Shown here piece by piece: positions 1 to 6,884 of a stretch of 8,647 nt of DNA. A model generated the notes under the pieces. The model was given only the letters and a program-made list of their open reading frames with translations, ran no database searches and was not told the origin of the DNA. The position numbers and the translations under genes are program-made. Source of the DNA: Bifidobacterium breve (GTDB lineage Bacteria > Actinomycetota > Actinomycetes > Nanopelagicales > Nanopelagicaceae); assembly GCA_945866155.1 (NCBI GenBank), contig CAMBGL010000045.1:1-8647 (forward strand), read 5' to 3'. How positions within the stretch are numbered: position 1 is the stretch's first letter; every line of letters begins with the position of its first letter.

Positions 1-128
1 GCATTAGAAAGCAGTCCGATACCGAGGAGTGAGAGTGAGATTGCAGTTGTTACAACAACTGCAAAGGTCATTGTGAGATTTCGACGAAGTCCTATTCGAA
101 CTTCGCTGAGTAAAAATCGTGCGCGCAT
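1..128 (-). CDS. ftsX: Cell-division ABC transporter permease FtsX, N-terminal part
   Basis: Only the first 42 codons are inside the window; the gene runs off the left edge. FtsX is the membrane half of the FtsEX complex, which passes ATP hydrolysis in the cytoplasm to peptidoglycan hydrolase regulators outside the cell. The visible start, MRARFLLSEVRIGLRRN, is the typical basic, cytoplasmic, amphipathic N-terminus of actinobacterial FtsX. It is followed by the first transmembrane helix (about residues 21-40, rich in V, T, L, I and G). The ATG at 128 has a strong Shine-Dalgarno (SD) sequence, AAGGGGAG (134-141), with a 5-nt spacer. That SD overlaps the ftsE stop codon, so the two are probably translationally coupled. 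The first helix codons contain an 11-bp inverted repeat, listed separately. Family assignment rests on this short segment plus the ftsE context. Confidence 0.9.
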   Translation of the reverse strand, partial: MRARFLLSEVRIGLRRNLTMTFAVVVTTAISLSLLGIGLLSN

Positions 129-139
129 TTTTTCTCCCC

Positions 140-829
140 TTAGCCCGTATACCCGTAAACACCACGAACTTGATCTCGGATTACATGCCCGGCATCGAGT
201 TCGATAACGCGCTTGCGCATCTGATCAACAATTCCTGAGTCGTGTGTTGCCATCAAGACTGTAGTTCCTTCGCGATTGATGCGATCGAGTAACTTCATAA
301 TTCCCACACTCGTTGATGGATCTAAGTTTCCAGTTGGTTCATCGGCAATGAGAATCAGCGGACGGCTCACATATGCACGCGCAATAGCTACACGTTGCTG
401 CTCTCCACCAGAAATTTCATTGGGAAGGCGATCGCCTTTATCTTCAAGGCCAACTAGCTCTAGTACTTCAGGAACTTCACGATTAATCTCTTTCTGTGAA
501 TATCCCAGAACGTGCAGGGTAAAAGCAACATTTTCTGTAATTGTCTTGTTAGGTAATAAACGAAAATCCTGAAATACAGTACCGACCTGGCGTCGCAACT
601 CTGGAACTTTGTGGTTTGCAAGTGTTCCTAGATCTTTTCCTGCAACGTGAATGTTTCCAGCAGTTGGGCGATCTTCTCTGAGAATCAATCGCAGAAATGT
701 TGACTTACCAGAACCCGATAAACCGACAAGGAAAACAAACTCGCCTTTAGTGATTTCAATATTCACATTTTCAAGGGCAGGGCGTTCTTGACCAGAGTAG
801 ACCTTCGTAATATTTTCTAAACGAATCAC
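140..829 (-). CDS. ftsE: Cell-division ATP-binding protein FtsE
   Basis: FtsE is the cytoplasmic ATPase of the FtsEX division complex. From a GTG start at 829 it has 229 residues, the usual FtsE length, beginning (M)IRLENITKVY. ABC landmarks are all present: Walker A GLSGSGKST (36-44), Q-loop Q87, signature ISGGEQQR (139-146), Walker B ILIADEP (159-165) and H-loop H196. An in-frame ATG at 856 would add nine residues (MQSLYRGVD) that the family lacks. The GTG is preferred because AGAGGAG lies 5 nt before it and would fall inside the longer reading. The ftsX ATG follows 11 nt after the stop, so the two form an operon. The gap to prfB upstream is 189 nt and holds a weak terminator candidate, so ftsEX may have its own promoter, though I could not identify a convincing one. 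Confidence 0.96.
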   Translation of the reverse strand: MIRLENITKVYSGQERPALENVNIEITKGEFVFLVGLSGSGKSTFLRLILREDRPTAGNIHVAGKDLGTLANHKVPELRRQVGTVFQDFRLLPNKTITENVAFTLHVLGYSQKEINREVPEVLELVGLEDKGDRLPNEISGGEQQRVAIARAYVSRPLILIADEPTGNLDPSTSVGIMKLLDRINREGTTVLMATHDSGIVDQMRKRVIELDAGHVIRDQVRGVYGYTG

Positions 830-834
830 ATCTA

Positions 835-841
835 CTCCTCT
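835..841 (-). promoter_or_regulatory. Ribosome binding site that fixes the ftsE start
   Basis: AGAGGAG with a 5-nt spacer to the GTG at 829. It decides between this start and the in-frame ATG at 856. The first bases of the site overlap the TAG stop of a possible 21-codon upstream reading frame (905-840). Confidence 0.75.
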
Positions 842-939
842 ATACAAACTCTGCATGATTGATACTTGGGTCCGCGCAGCGCCACATGGATTGGGCGATG
901 ATCATTGACCTGACTGGGCATAGTTTATTGAAATTAGAG

Positions 940-966
940 AAAAAAGCGCCCCTCTAACGCGCATTT
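940..966 (-). terminator. Weak intrinsic terminator candidate after prfB
   Basis: On the minus strand GCGC (962-959) can pair with GCGC (949-946) across a 9-nt loop. The stem extends through one T-T mismatch by three A-T pairs (966-964 with 944-942), and a run of six T (945-940) follows directly. The GC core is only 4 bp, so termination may be partial. It lies between the prfB stop and ftsE. Upstream of it, GCGTGG and CCACGC form a further 6-bp inverted repeat with a 23-nt loop. Confidence 0.4.
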
Positions 967-1018
967 GAGCGTGGCAATAATGTGATATTTATCGATTCCA
1001 CGCGGGGAATATCTCTGA

Positions 1019-2119
1019 CTAACTACTTCGGCGCCAGCGAATTCCAGCTTCAATAAATTCATCAATCTCGCCATCGAGAACTGCACTTGTATTTCCAGTT
1101 TCATAATCAGTGCGCAAATCTTTCACCATTTGATATGGCGCCAAAACATAGGAACGCATCTGATTACCCCACGAACCAGAATTATCGCCTTTGAGTGCAT
1201 TGATTTTTGCTTGCTCTTCTTGGCGACGTCGCTCTAATAACTTTGATTGCAATACTGCCATTGCAGTTGCCTTATTTTGAATCTGTGAACGCTCGTTCTG
1301 GCACGAGACAACAATTCCTGTTGCCATATGAGTAATGCGCACTGCTGAGTCTGTTGTATTTACCCCTTGACCACCAGGACCCGATGAGCGATAGACATCT
1401 ACGCGGATCTCTTTTTCATCAATATCAATGTGATCACTTTGAGCAACAACAGGTACGACTTCTACGCCGCAAAATGAAGTGTGGCGACGGCTCTGACTAT
1501 CAAAGGGTGATATTCGAACTAAACGGTGCGTTCCCTGCTCAACGGAAAGGGTTCCATAGGCATAAGGTGCGCTAACTTTGAATGTTGTTGATTTGATTCC
1601 AGCTTCTTCGGCATATGAAGTTTCCAATACATCAACATTGAAATTATGTCGCTCGCAATAGCGAAGATACATACGCATAATCATTTCGGCCCAGTCTGCC
1701 GCTTCCACTCCACCTGCTTCAGAGCGAATAGTTATCAGTGCATCTCTATCGTCATATTCGCCATTGAGCAGAGTCTGAACTTCTAATTCTCCAATTACCT
1801 TTACAACAGAATCCAATTCTGCAAAGGCATCATTCATTCCAGAACCATCGGGCTCACTTGCCGCCAACTCAAAGAGAATAGGAAGCTCTTCAACGCGTCT
1901 GCGCAATGATTCTAATTTTGTAATCTCGGATTGAACTCTAGAAAGCCTACTTGTGATCTTCTGTGCACTCTCAGGGTCATCCCAAAGGTTTGGTACTCCA
2001 GCTTGTACTTCTAATTCAATTGATTGCTTATGTAATTTTGGAAGGTCGAGAACTTTCTCAATGGATACGAGGGTGGCATCGATCGCAGCAATCTCTAGAT
2101 CGAACTCTCTGGCGGCCAT
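1019..2119 (-). CDS. prfB: Peptide chain release factor 2 (RF2)
   Basis: RF2 enters the ribosomal A site at UGA or UAA and triggers hydrolysis of peptidyl-tRNA. The 366-residue protein carries the catalytic GGQ motif (249-251, within SSGPGGQGVN) and the stop-codon recognition tripeptide SPF (204-206), which is diagnostic of RF2 rather than RF1. The N-terminal helical domain includes NLWDDPESAQKITSRLS (44-60), typical of actinobacterial RF2. The coding region is one uninterrupted frame, so the programmed +1 frameshift used for autoregulation in E. coli is absent. The gene ends in TAG, which RF2 does not read. The ATG at 2119 has an AGGTAGG-type SD 8 nt upstream. It lies 28 nt after the TadG-like gene and is probably cotranscribed with it. 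Confidence 0.97.
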   Translation of the reverse strand: MAAREFDLEIAAIDATLVSIEKVLDLPKLHKQSIELEVQAGVPNLWDDPESAQKITSRLSRVQSEITKLESLRRRVEELPILFELAASEPDGSGMNDAFAELDSVVKVIGELEVQTLLNGEYDDRDALITIRSEAGGVEAADWAEMIMRMYLRYCERHNFNVDVLETSYAEEAGIKSTTFKVSAPYAYGTLSVEQGTHRLVRISPFDSQSRRHTSFCGVEVVPVVAQSDHIDIDEKEIRVDVYRSSGPGGQGVNTTDSAVRITHMATGIVVSCQNERSQIQNKATAMAVLQSKLLERRRQEEQAKINALKGDNSGSWGNQMRSYVLAPYQMVKDLRTDYETGNTSAVLDGEIDEFIEAGIRWRRSS

Positions 2120-2147
2120 AGGGCAAGCCTACCTGAGTTAGTAGAGA

Positions 2148-2711
2148 CTAATAAAGTCGATGGCCGAAGAGATAGAAACCTTCGCTTCGTTGATTTTCTG
2201 TAGCTACGCCAGCATGTAATTCAATCTGCTTCAATGAAGTCAATGGAATTACGAAAGGGAGTTTTGCAATTACTCGAGTATTGATAGAAATTACATAACC
2301 ATCACACTCATACGACTCTAAAGTTATCTCTCCTAATTCAATTCTCTTTTGAACACTTGAACTAACACTCCAATCACGTAATTCTTTGAGAACTTCGGAA
2401 TATCCGCTCGAACAATTGATTGGAATTCTTCGTACATTCGGCGCCGAATACCTATTGCGAATCAATGGTGTAAAGATAGTTCCTTTGCCTTTGTAGTAAT
2501 TATCAAGATCTAATTCGTGTGTACCTCGCTGACTTGCAGCCTCAGTTGCTTGTACTAGTGAGCGCTGTGCGATGGCAATACTTGCAATATCTGTCATTAC
2601 CATAATTGAAAATAGCGTCACAATGAAGAGTCCAATAATGAGCAAAGAAATCGAGCCCTCTTCATCGCTGCAATTGCGAAAAAGTTTCTTGGCTCGTGTT
2701 CTCACAGCCAT
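2148..2711 (-). CDS. TadG-like pilus-assembly protein
   Basis: A 187-residue protein with a short basic N-terminus, then EEGSISLLIIGLFIVTL (17-33) and a single hydrophobic helix to about residue 48. A helix of the form ASIAIAQRSLVQATEAAS follows. This pattern (acidic residues, Gly-Ser, helix, then a 'RRSL..AADGAA'-like segment) is typical of actinobacterial putative Flp pilus-assembly TadG-like proteins, which are membrane-anchored with the rest outside. The mature part has two cysteines (C100, C136) that could form a disulfide. The Glu at +5 of classic prepilins is missing, so processing by a prepilin peptidase is uncertain. The ATG at 2711 overlaps the preceding gene by 10 nt and has AGGAG 11 nt upstream; an in-frame GTG at 2705 would give a GTGA overlap. 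It is the last pilin-like gene before prfB. Confidence 0.72.
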   Translation of the reverse strand: MAVRTRAKKLFRNCSDEEGSISLLIIGLFIVTLFSIMVMTDIASIAIAQRSLVQATEAASQRGTHELDLDNYYKGKGTIFTPLIRNRYSAPNVRRIPINCSSGYSEVLKELRDWSVSSSVQKRIELGEITLESYECDGYVISINTRVIAKLPFVIPLTSLKQIELHAGVATENQRSEGFYLFGHRLY

Positions 2712-3112
2712 GGGGATAAATGCTCCTGCGCTATTGCGCTCACAATTCGCCCATTATCAAGGCGTATACGAATCTCATTTCTTATTACCGAGTTTGCACT
2801 TATACAAGGTCTTTTGCTGCACTCGATATTCATTGTGATCGAATTAATCTCATTAGAAGATAACCCCATCTTTACTCCAATAACGGCTATTACTTGCCCT
2901 GCAATAATGCGTCCACTCTCATCGCTTTTTGTTTGAACGTATCCGTGAAGGCTCTCTCGCGCTAAGACTTGAGCGCTCTCTTCGCCCCAGCTCACAGATG
3001 CAAATTGATTGAGATAGATAAATATCGGCAAGAAGAGGGGGATTGCAAGCATTACAAATTCAATAGAAGCACTTCCTCGCTCTTCACGAATGAGACGAAG
3101 TAAAAATCTCAC
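2702..3112 (-). CDS. TadE-like minor pilin / pilus-assembly protein
   Basis: A 136-residue protein starting with a short basic segment and the sequence ERGSASIEFVMLAIPLFLPIF. This is a class III (prepilin-type) signal: predicted cleavage after G13, with Glu at +5 (E18) inside the hydrophobic helix (about 14-35). TadE-family proteins are minor pilins or assembly factors of Tad/Flp pili, inserted by one helix and exposed outside. C98 and C103 could form a small disulfide loop. The start is a GTG at 3112 whose GTGA overlaps the stop of the preceding gene by 4 nt, with GGAG 8 nt upstream, so translation is probably coupled. Of the four pilin-like genes here this one matches the prepilin consensus best. 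Confidence 0.78.
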   Translation of the reverse strand: MRFLLRLIREERGSASIEFVMLAIPLFLPIFIYLNQFASVSWGEESAQVLARESLHGYVQTKSDESGRIIAGQVIAVIGVKMGLSSNEINSITMNIECSKRPCISANSVIRNEIRIRLDNGRIVSAIAQEHLSPWL

Positions 3113-3489
3113 GAGAGATTCTCCATGACTGCAATCCCTGATACATCTATTCGAGGATTTCTATTAATCATTGCGATCAAATTTGGAAGAAGTTGAGGAA
3201 TTGCTCGACTTTTATGTGTTACTAAAATTCTAATCTTTTCGAATGCATCTGGTGATTTGAGTTCGATTACCTCATCACTTGCAATAAGCACTCCCGAAAT
3301 AGCGCGCTGTGAGGCTTGGCTCTGCGTCAGAGCCATATCGAGAGTGCGCATATTTGTTGCAACAATGAGTTGAGCGCCAAGAAGAAAGAGGATAAGTAAG
3401 GGAATAATTACCATCGCGCTCTCCACGCTTCCACGTTCATCTGCGCAATGTCGAGCAAAACGGCGAAAATATTTGAAAAGTAGTTTCAC
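3109..3489 (-). CDS. TadE-like membrane-anchored pilus protein
   Basis: A 126-residue protein: basic N-terminus (MKLLFKYFRRFARH), then DERGSVESAMVIIPLLILFLLGA (17-39), a prepilin-like signal with possible cleavage after G20 followed by one hydrophobic helix. Glu sits at +3 (E23) rather than +5, a departure from the classic motif. The remainder is a small, soluble, presumably external domain with no cysteines and no motif I recognise. The start is a GTG at 3489 forming a GTGA overlap with the preceding stop, which argues for coupled translation in the four-gene set. Assignment to the TadE-like group comes from architecture and neighbours; specific role in the pilus is unknown. Confidence 0.65.
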   Translation of the reverse strand: MKLLFKYFRRFARHCADERGSVESAMVIIPLLILFLLGAQLIVATNMRTLDMALTQSQASQRAISGVLIASDEVIELKSPDAFEKIRILVTHKSRAIPQLLPNLIAMINRNPRIDVSGIAVMENLS

Positions 3490-3761
3490 CGAATCCCATT
3501 CATTGCATCAAGTGAGTTACGCAAGATTGCGGTAAGACGCGGGGCTGCAATTGTCCAAATAGCAGTTACTAGCCCAGTAGTCATCAGTACAACCAGAACC
3601 CATCCTGGAACATCTCCACGCTCACTACTAACTATTTTCTTCATCCGATTCACTCTTGGAGTAACGAGTACATGTAATCGTTGAAAAAGTTCTACCTCGT
3701 AGCGTGTTACACGATTTCGGGCTCTCTTACCTGCAACTGAAATTTCGCTGACTATATTCAC
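3486..3761 (-). CDS. Small Flp-pilin-like membrane protein (GDVPGWVL type)
   Basis: A 91-residue protein with an unusually long basic N-terminal part (about 45 residues), then SSERGDVPGWVLVVLMTTG and a single helix to about residue 73. The ERGD-VPGWVLV pattern is one I know from small proteins placed first in actinobacterial TadE/TadG clusters, where they are candidates for the main pilin or a pilin-like subunit. A possible processing site is after G49, though +5 Glu is absent. The start is a GTG at 3761 with a very strong AGGAGGAG (3765-3772). An in-frame ATG at 3644 would give a shorter, more pilin-like protein but has only a weak SD. The gene opens the pilin-like operon, 99 nt after the ABC1 kinase, and I see no clear terminator or promoter in that gap. 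Confidence 0.68.
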   Translation of the reverse strand: MNIVSEISVAGKRARNRVTRYEVELFQRLHVLVTPRVNRMKKIVSSERGDVPGWVLVVLMTTGLVTAIWTIAAPRLTAILRNSLDAMNGIR

Positions 3762-3860
3762 TTACTCCTCCTGATGTATAGGTGGAGGGAACTATCTAAT
3801 CTTTATGCATCATGACTGGATAGAAGAGCGAAGTGTGTGAATAAGAGCTATCTGTGGAAA

Positions 3861-5204
3861 CTAAAGAAATGCTGGTGCAATCTCTGGGAACCATGAGAGT
3901 GCTTCATCACGGAAATTTCCCTCTGCTTCAAGCTGACAGAAAATTCCTGTAGTGCCAAGAGTAACTCGATGAATCAAGACGTATTCGGCAGGTAAGTTGA
4001 GCTGAAATCCAATTTTTGCTGTTGGGTTACGTGGATCGCCAACACGTGCACTCTGATCGCGTAACCATTCACGCGAATACTTGAAGGTTTGTGTTCGAAG
4101 TGGTTCAACAAGTGGGACAAGAAAATCAAGAACTAATTCAGGATCCACATCAACATCAGCCAAAATAAAGCCATCTTTTTTGAATCCTTCATACAGGGCG
4201 GCAGAATCATCATCGAGTGCATGCTTGAGAAGTCTTTTCATCGGTTCTGGAAAACCGTTAGGTAAGCGATTGCATGCACCGAAATCTAGAACACCCAATC
4301 GACCATCGGCTAATAGGCGAAAGTTTCCAGGATGTGGATCTGCATGGAGTAAGCCTGCGCGATCAGGTGAAGTGAAATGAAAACGGGCTAACTTCATACC
4401 CGCGTTATTTCGCTGCTCTTGCGTTCCATTAGCAATAATTTGTGAAAGCGGTGTTCCCTCTAGCCATTCAGAGACTAAAACTCGATCAGATGCCATTACA
4501 ACTTTAGGAATTGCAATGTCGGCATCACCATCGTAAACACGAGCATAAGTTTCTTGCGCCTGTGCCTCATAGCGGTAATCAACTTCTTCGATAATTCGAG
4601 AACGCAATTCTTCGAGTAACGGTTTCATCTCAAGGCCTGGCATTACTAATTGGAAAATCTTTGCAAAACGTTGGATTTGATTGAGATCAGAGATAAGTGC
4701 TTCGGCAGCTCCTGGATATTGAATCTTTACCGCCACGGCTCGGCCATCTTTCCACTGTGCCTTATGAACTTGGCCAATGGATGCAGATGCAGTTGCTACA
4801 TCCTCAAAACTCGAGAAATTATCTCGCCAATCTTCACCAAGTTCTTTTGCAAGTACTTTATGTACAACGCGAGTTGGTAGCGGTGGTGCAGATTCTTGAA
4901 GTTTTGTCAGCGTTTCTCGGTATGGCTTTGCAATATCTTCTGGAAGAGCGGCTTCGAAAACAGAGAGCGCTTGGCCAAACTTCATCGCTCCACCTTTGAG
5001 CTCGCCAAGTACTTTGAAAAGTTGCTCTGCAGTTTTTTCTTGTATCTCAGCAAAGACAACATTGCTTGACTGGCCAACTAATTGTCGTCCGATTCCAAGT
5101 GCACCACGACCGGCTAGGCCCATCGGAATAGAAACCATTCGCGCAGTGCGAGCCACAGTCGATTGTGGAATCTCGCTACCTTGGTCGTTGGTCTCGCTTG
5201 GCAT
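3861..5204 (-). CDS. ABC1 / UbiB-ADCK family atypical kinase
   Basis: A 447-residue protein-kinase-like ATPase of the ABC1 (AarF/UbiB/ADCK) family. Landmarks, numbered from the ATG at 5204: KFGQ (75-78, the family KxGQ motif), ASASIGQVH (139-147, replacing the P-loop), the AVKIQYPG lysine strand (158-165), the ExD motif E207-V-D209, the catalytic loop HADPHPGN (287-294) and DFG (307-309). All catalytic residues are kept. Known members act in lipid or quinone metabolism or in stress. The Mycobacterium tuberculosis neighbour-equivalent is Rv3197, which has been linked to macrolide tolerance. A TTG at 5246 could add 14 residues (MTWRAITISFTIAL), but the family starts near the shorter version; neither has a clear SD. 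It follows the E1-like gene by 45 nt, so the two are probably cotranscribed. The exact substrate is unknown. Confidence 0.93.
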   Translation of the reverse strand: MPSETNDQGSEIPQSTVARTARMVSIPMGLAGRGALGIGRQLVGQSSNVVFAEIQEKTAEQLFKVLGELKGGAMKFGQALSVFEAALPEDIAKPYRETLTKLQESAPPLPTRVVHKVLAKELGEDWRDNFSSFEDVATASASIGQVHKAQWKDGRAVAVKIQYPGAAEALISDLNQIQRFAKIFQLVMPGLEMKPLLEELRSRIIEEVDYRYEAQAQETYARVYDGDADIAIPKVVMASDRVLVSEWLEGTPLSQIIANGTQEQRNNAGMKLARFHFTSPDRAGLLHADPHPGNFRLLADGRLGVLDFGACNRLPNGFPEPMKRLLKHALDDDSAALYEGFKKDGFILADVDVDPELVLDFLVPLVEPLRTQTFKYSREWLRDQSARVGDPRNPTAKIGFQLNLPAEYVLIHRVTLGTTGIFCQLEAEGNFRDEALSWFPEIAPAFL

Positions 5205-5249
5205 AAGCGCAATTGTGAAGGAAATTGTGATCGCCCGCCACGTCAAAAT

Positions 5250-6434
5250 TCACATCCATGCGCAACCACAGCGTGGGTGAAGGGCATAAGAAATGTGTTC
5301 TCTATTACAGGTGGTACCAGAATGAAAACGAGTTCTTGAGCCAACTAAGGATTGATCATTACCATCAACATAATTCAAGACTTCCTGCGCAATACGTCCT
5401 GAAATTTCATGTGAAGTTGCAATAGAGCTCTCCATCTCATCTGCGCTAATTTCTAAATATTGAGAAATATCGCCTTGTTCTATTCGTGAAATTTGAATAC
5501 ACCGCAAACATGGCGTTCTCCCTGGCTTTACAAGTGGTCCCCATGAGATTCCGCCACCTTGTGGTGTTGATACAAGAAAGAAATCCAAACGGTTGCGCAT
5601 CCATTGCGAAATCAAGCCTGTAGATAAATCCTCTTTAGTTGGATCTCCTACATAAATTCGCAGACTCTTCTCTTTTTTTTCACGCTTCTTGCTATCAGAG
5701 GGAATTGGAAAGAGTGCGAAATCTTTTGCTAATTCAGAGAGTTTGGCATTAAAACTCGAACCGATATCACTTGTACGAAGGTATGTACTTCCGATATCTC
5801 GATAGCTAATCGCATGATTATCTCGAATCCCTTGAGTGCCCATCGAAGTGTTAGTAACTCCACTACCTAAGAAAATTCCATACAGGAGCACTGCAATTCG
5901 ACTATTTCCAAATATCTCTATCTCAAAATCCTGTCGGGCTGATATGACTTCAACGCCGCCATCATCTATTCCTTGACGCCAAGTTATTTCTGACAATTCT
6001 GGTGCGAGACGATTTTGCAAGAGTTGCAAAGCAGGGTCTCGTTCTTCAACTTTTCTTTTTTTCGCCTTAGCTGCAATAGCAGGAACATTTGAATGAAATC
6101 TATTTGTCAGAACAATCTTGCTCTGGCGCACATCTAAAAAATTATGAGTGTGCAAGGTGGTAAGAATTGAATCGAACTCAACATCACAGATTCCTGCCTG
6201 CGCTTTGATTTCATCAATGCTCTTGGTACCGGTCAGCATCTCAAGAATCGTGCGAGCGCCGCCGTGATGTAACTCGATACTGTGATCGAAATTGCCTATA
6301 ACAACTCTTTCTCCACCTTCAGGGAATGTGGCGCAATATCGAACTCCTGCTTTTAGCCGTGGTGAATATGAATCGCTTGTATGAAGGCTTCCTGGGTTCT
6401 GTGTCATGCTCGAACTCTGCTTCGATGGAAGCAT
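5250..6434 (-). CDS. ThiF/E1-like, TOMM leader-peptide-binding type protein (Rv3196-like)
   Basis: A 394-residue protein with an N-terminal winged-helix-like region (about 27-110, starting LKAGVRYCATFPEGGERVV) resembling the peptide-recognition part of TOMM cyclodehydratase partners, and a C-terminal E1/ThiF-like half. Zinc-ligand candidates are C309 and C312 in GPLVKPGRTPCLRC and C389 and C391 in HPRCGC, the usual CxxC...CxC arrangement. The nucleotide-binding glycine motif is degenerate (FLGSGV near 188-193), so ATP use is doubtful. A lysine-rich, low-complexity stretch (249-256) looks like a loop. No YcaO partner is in the window. Two starts are possible, ATG 6434 and ATG 6407; neither has a good SD. 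A TAAAAA box sits 8 nt before the first, so a leaderless message is possible. The function is not established; the name reflects fold only. Confidence 0.8.
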   Translation of the reverse strand: MLPSKQSSSMTQNPGSLHTSDSYSPRLKAGVRYCATFPEGGERVVIGNFDHSIELHHGGARTILEMLTGTKSIDEIKAQAGICDVEFDSILTTLHTHNFLDVRQSKIVLTNRFHSNVPAIAAKAKKRKVEERDPALQLLQNRLAPELSEITWRQGIDDGGVEVISARQDFEIEIFGNSRIAVLLYGIFLGSGVTNTSMGTQGIRDNHAISYRDIGSTYLRTSDIGSSFNAKLSELAKDFALFPIPSDSKKREKKEKSLRIYVGDPTKEDLSTGLISQWMRNRLDFFLVSTPQGGGISWGPLVKPGRTPCLRCIQISRIEQGDISQYLEISADEMESSIATSHEISGRIAQEVLNYVDGNDQSLVGSRTRFHSGTTCNREHISYALHPRCGCAWM

Positions 6435-6513
6435 CGATGGATTTTTTAGAGTCGAAGGTGTGTGAAACTCACCTCAATGTTGTGCCTAAGTAACTCGCTG
6501 CGCACTTTGAGTA

Positions 6514-6561
6514 TTCAAAATAAAAGAACAAACCCCCGGGCGCGTTAGCGCACGAGGGCTT
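6514..6561 (-). terminator. Strong intrinsic terminator after the DUF5679 gene
   Basis: On the minus strand AAGCCCTCGTGCGC (6561-6548) pairs with GCGCCCGGGGGTTT (6543-6530) around the loop TAAC. This gives 13 of 14 pairs, two of them G-T wobbles, with one T-C mismatch. A T-rich tail follows (TTTGTTCTTTTATTTT, 6532-6517). On the plus strand no T-run follows, so it works one way. It separates the small zinc-ribbon gene from the E1-like/ABC1 operon, which therefore should have its own promoter in 6435-6513. Confidence 0.88.
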
Positions 6562-6599
6562 GCCTACGTATAGACGTTAGATAAGTAAATATCTAAAAA

Positions 6600-6761
6600 T
6601 TACTGTGCTTTGCCAAGGATGCGATTGACCTTGGTGCCACATACAGGACAGATTCCCTGTGCCATGCGACGACCAGATTCAGAGACCTTTACAGTTCCCT
6701 CGAAATCACGCTTCTCTTTGCACTTAACGCAGTAAGCGTCACCTTTGTATGTCTCAGCCAT
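6600..6761 (-). CDS. Small zinc-ribbon protein, DUF5679 family
   Basis: A 53-residue protein beginning MAETYKGDAYCVKCKEKRDF and ending GTKVNRILGKAQ, then TAA. Two pairs of cysteines, CVKC (11-14) and CPVC (38-41), form a four-Cys zinc ribbon (rubredoxin-like spacing CxxC-x23-CxxC). The sequence matches what I know as DUF5679, a short and very conserved actinobacterial protein of unknown role. The SD GGAGG (6768-6772) with a 6-nt spacer makes the ATG at 6761 secure. It lies 131 nt after the HExxH peptidase gene and is followed by a strong terminator, so it can be expressed as its own short transcript. High expression is plausible given the SD and terminator. Its basic, compact form suits an RNA- or protein-binding role, or that of a substrate for its neighbours; both ideas are guesses. 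Confidence 0.92.
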   Translation of the reverse strand: MAETYKGDAYCVKCKEKRDFEGTVKVSESGRRMAQGICPVCGTKVNRILGKAQ

Positions 6762-6788
6762 AATTTTCCTCCAATCGACGCTTACAAC

Positions 6789-6884
6789 TTTTGAGTTTCA
6801 CTCACGAATGTGAGCGCCTCTCTCAATTGCTCCCCGTATGGGGCAGGCGTGCAGGTATGACGATACCCCTGCCCACGCTCAAAA
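6789..6884 (-). promoter_or_regulatory. Structured leader upstream of the DUF5679 gene
   Basis: GC-rich spacer with several competing hairpins on the minus strand. Fold A: GGGCAGG (6874-6868) with CCTGCCC (6847-6841), enclosing GGTAT/ATACC around the loop CGTC. Fold B: GCGTG/CACGC, CAGG/CCTG and TAT/ATA stacked with two GG bulges (6878-6847). Fold B is compatible with a CCCC-ATAC-GGGG hairpin (6843-6832), while fold A is not. A CTCAC/GTGAG hairpin (6814-6801) lies nearer the gene, and TTTTGAG/CTCAAAA (6884-6878 with 6795-6789) could close the whole region, though fold B also uses base 6878. No T-run follows fold A, so a plain terminator for the upstream peptidase is possible but not typical. 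Confidence 0.4.

Noticed and set aside
1019..2119. Programmed frameshift in prfB
   Set aside because: The RF2 frame is continuous from ATG to the stop with no in-frame UGA near codon 25.
3762..3860. whiB7 gene or terminator between the ABC1 kinase and the pilin-like operon
   Set aside because: The gap is 99 nt, with no coding capacity for a WhiB protein and no hairpin with a T-run; only a 5-bp CTATC/GATAG repeat with a long loop is present.
4650..5280. Plus-strand open frames opposite the ABC1 kinase gene
   Set aside because: They are antisense to a well-supported gene, with no SD or recognisable domain.
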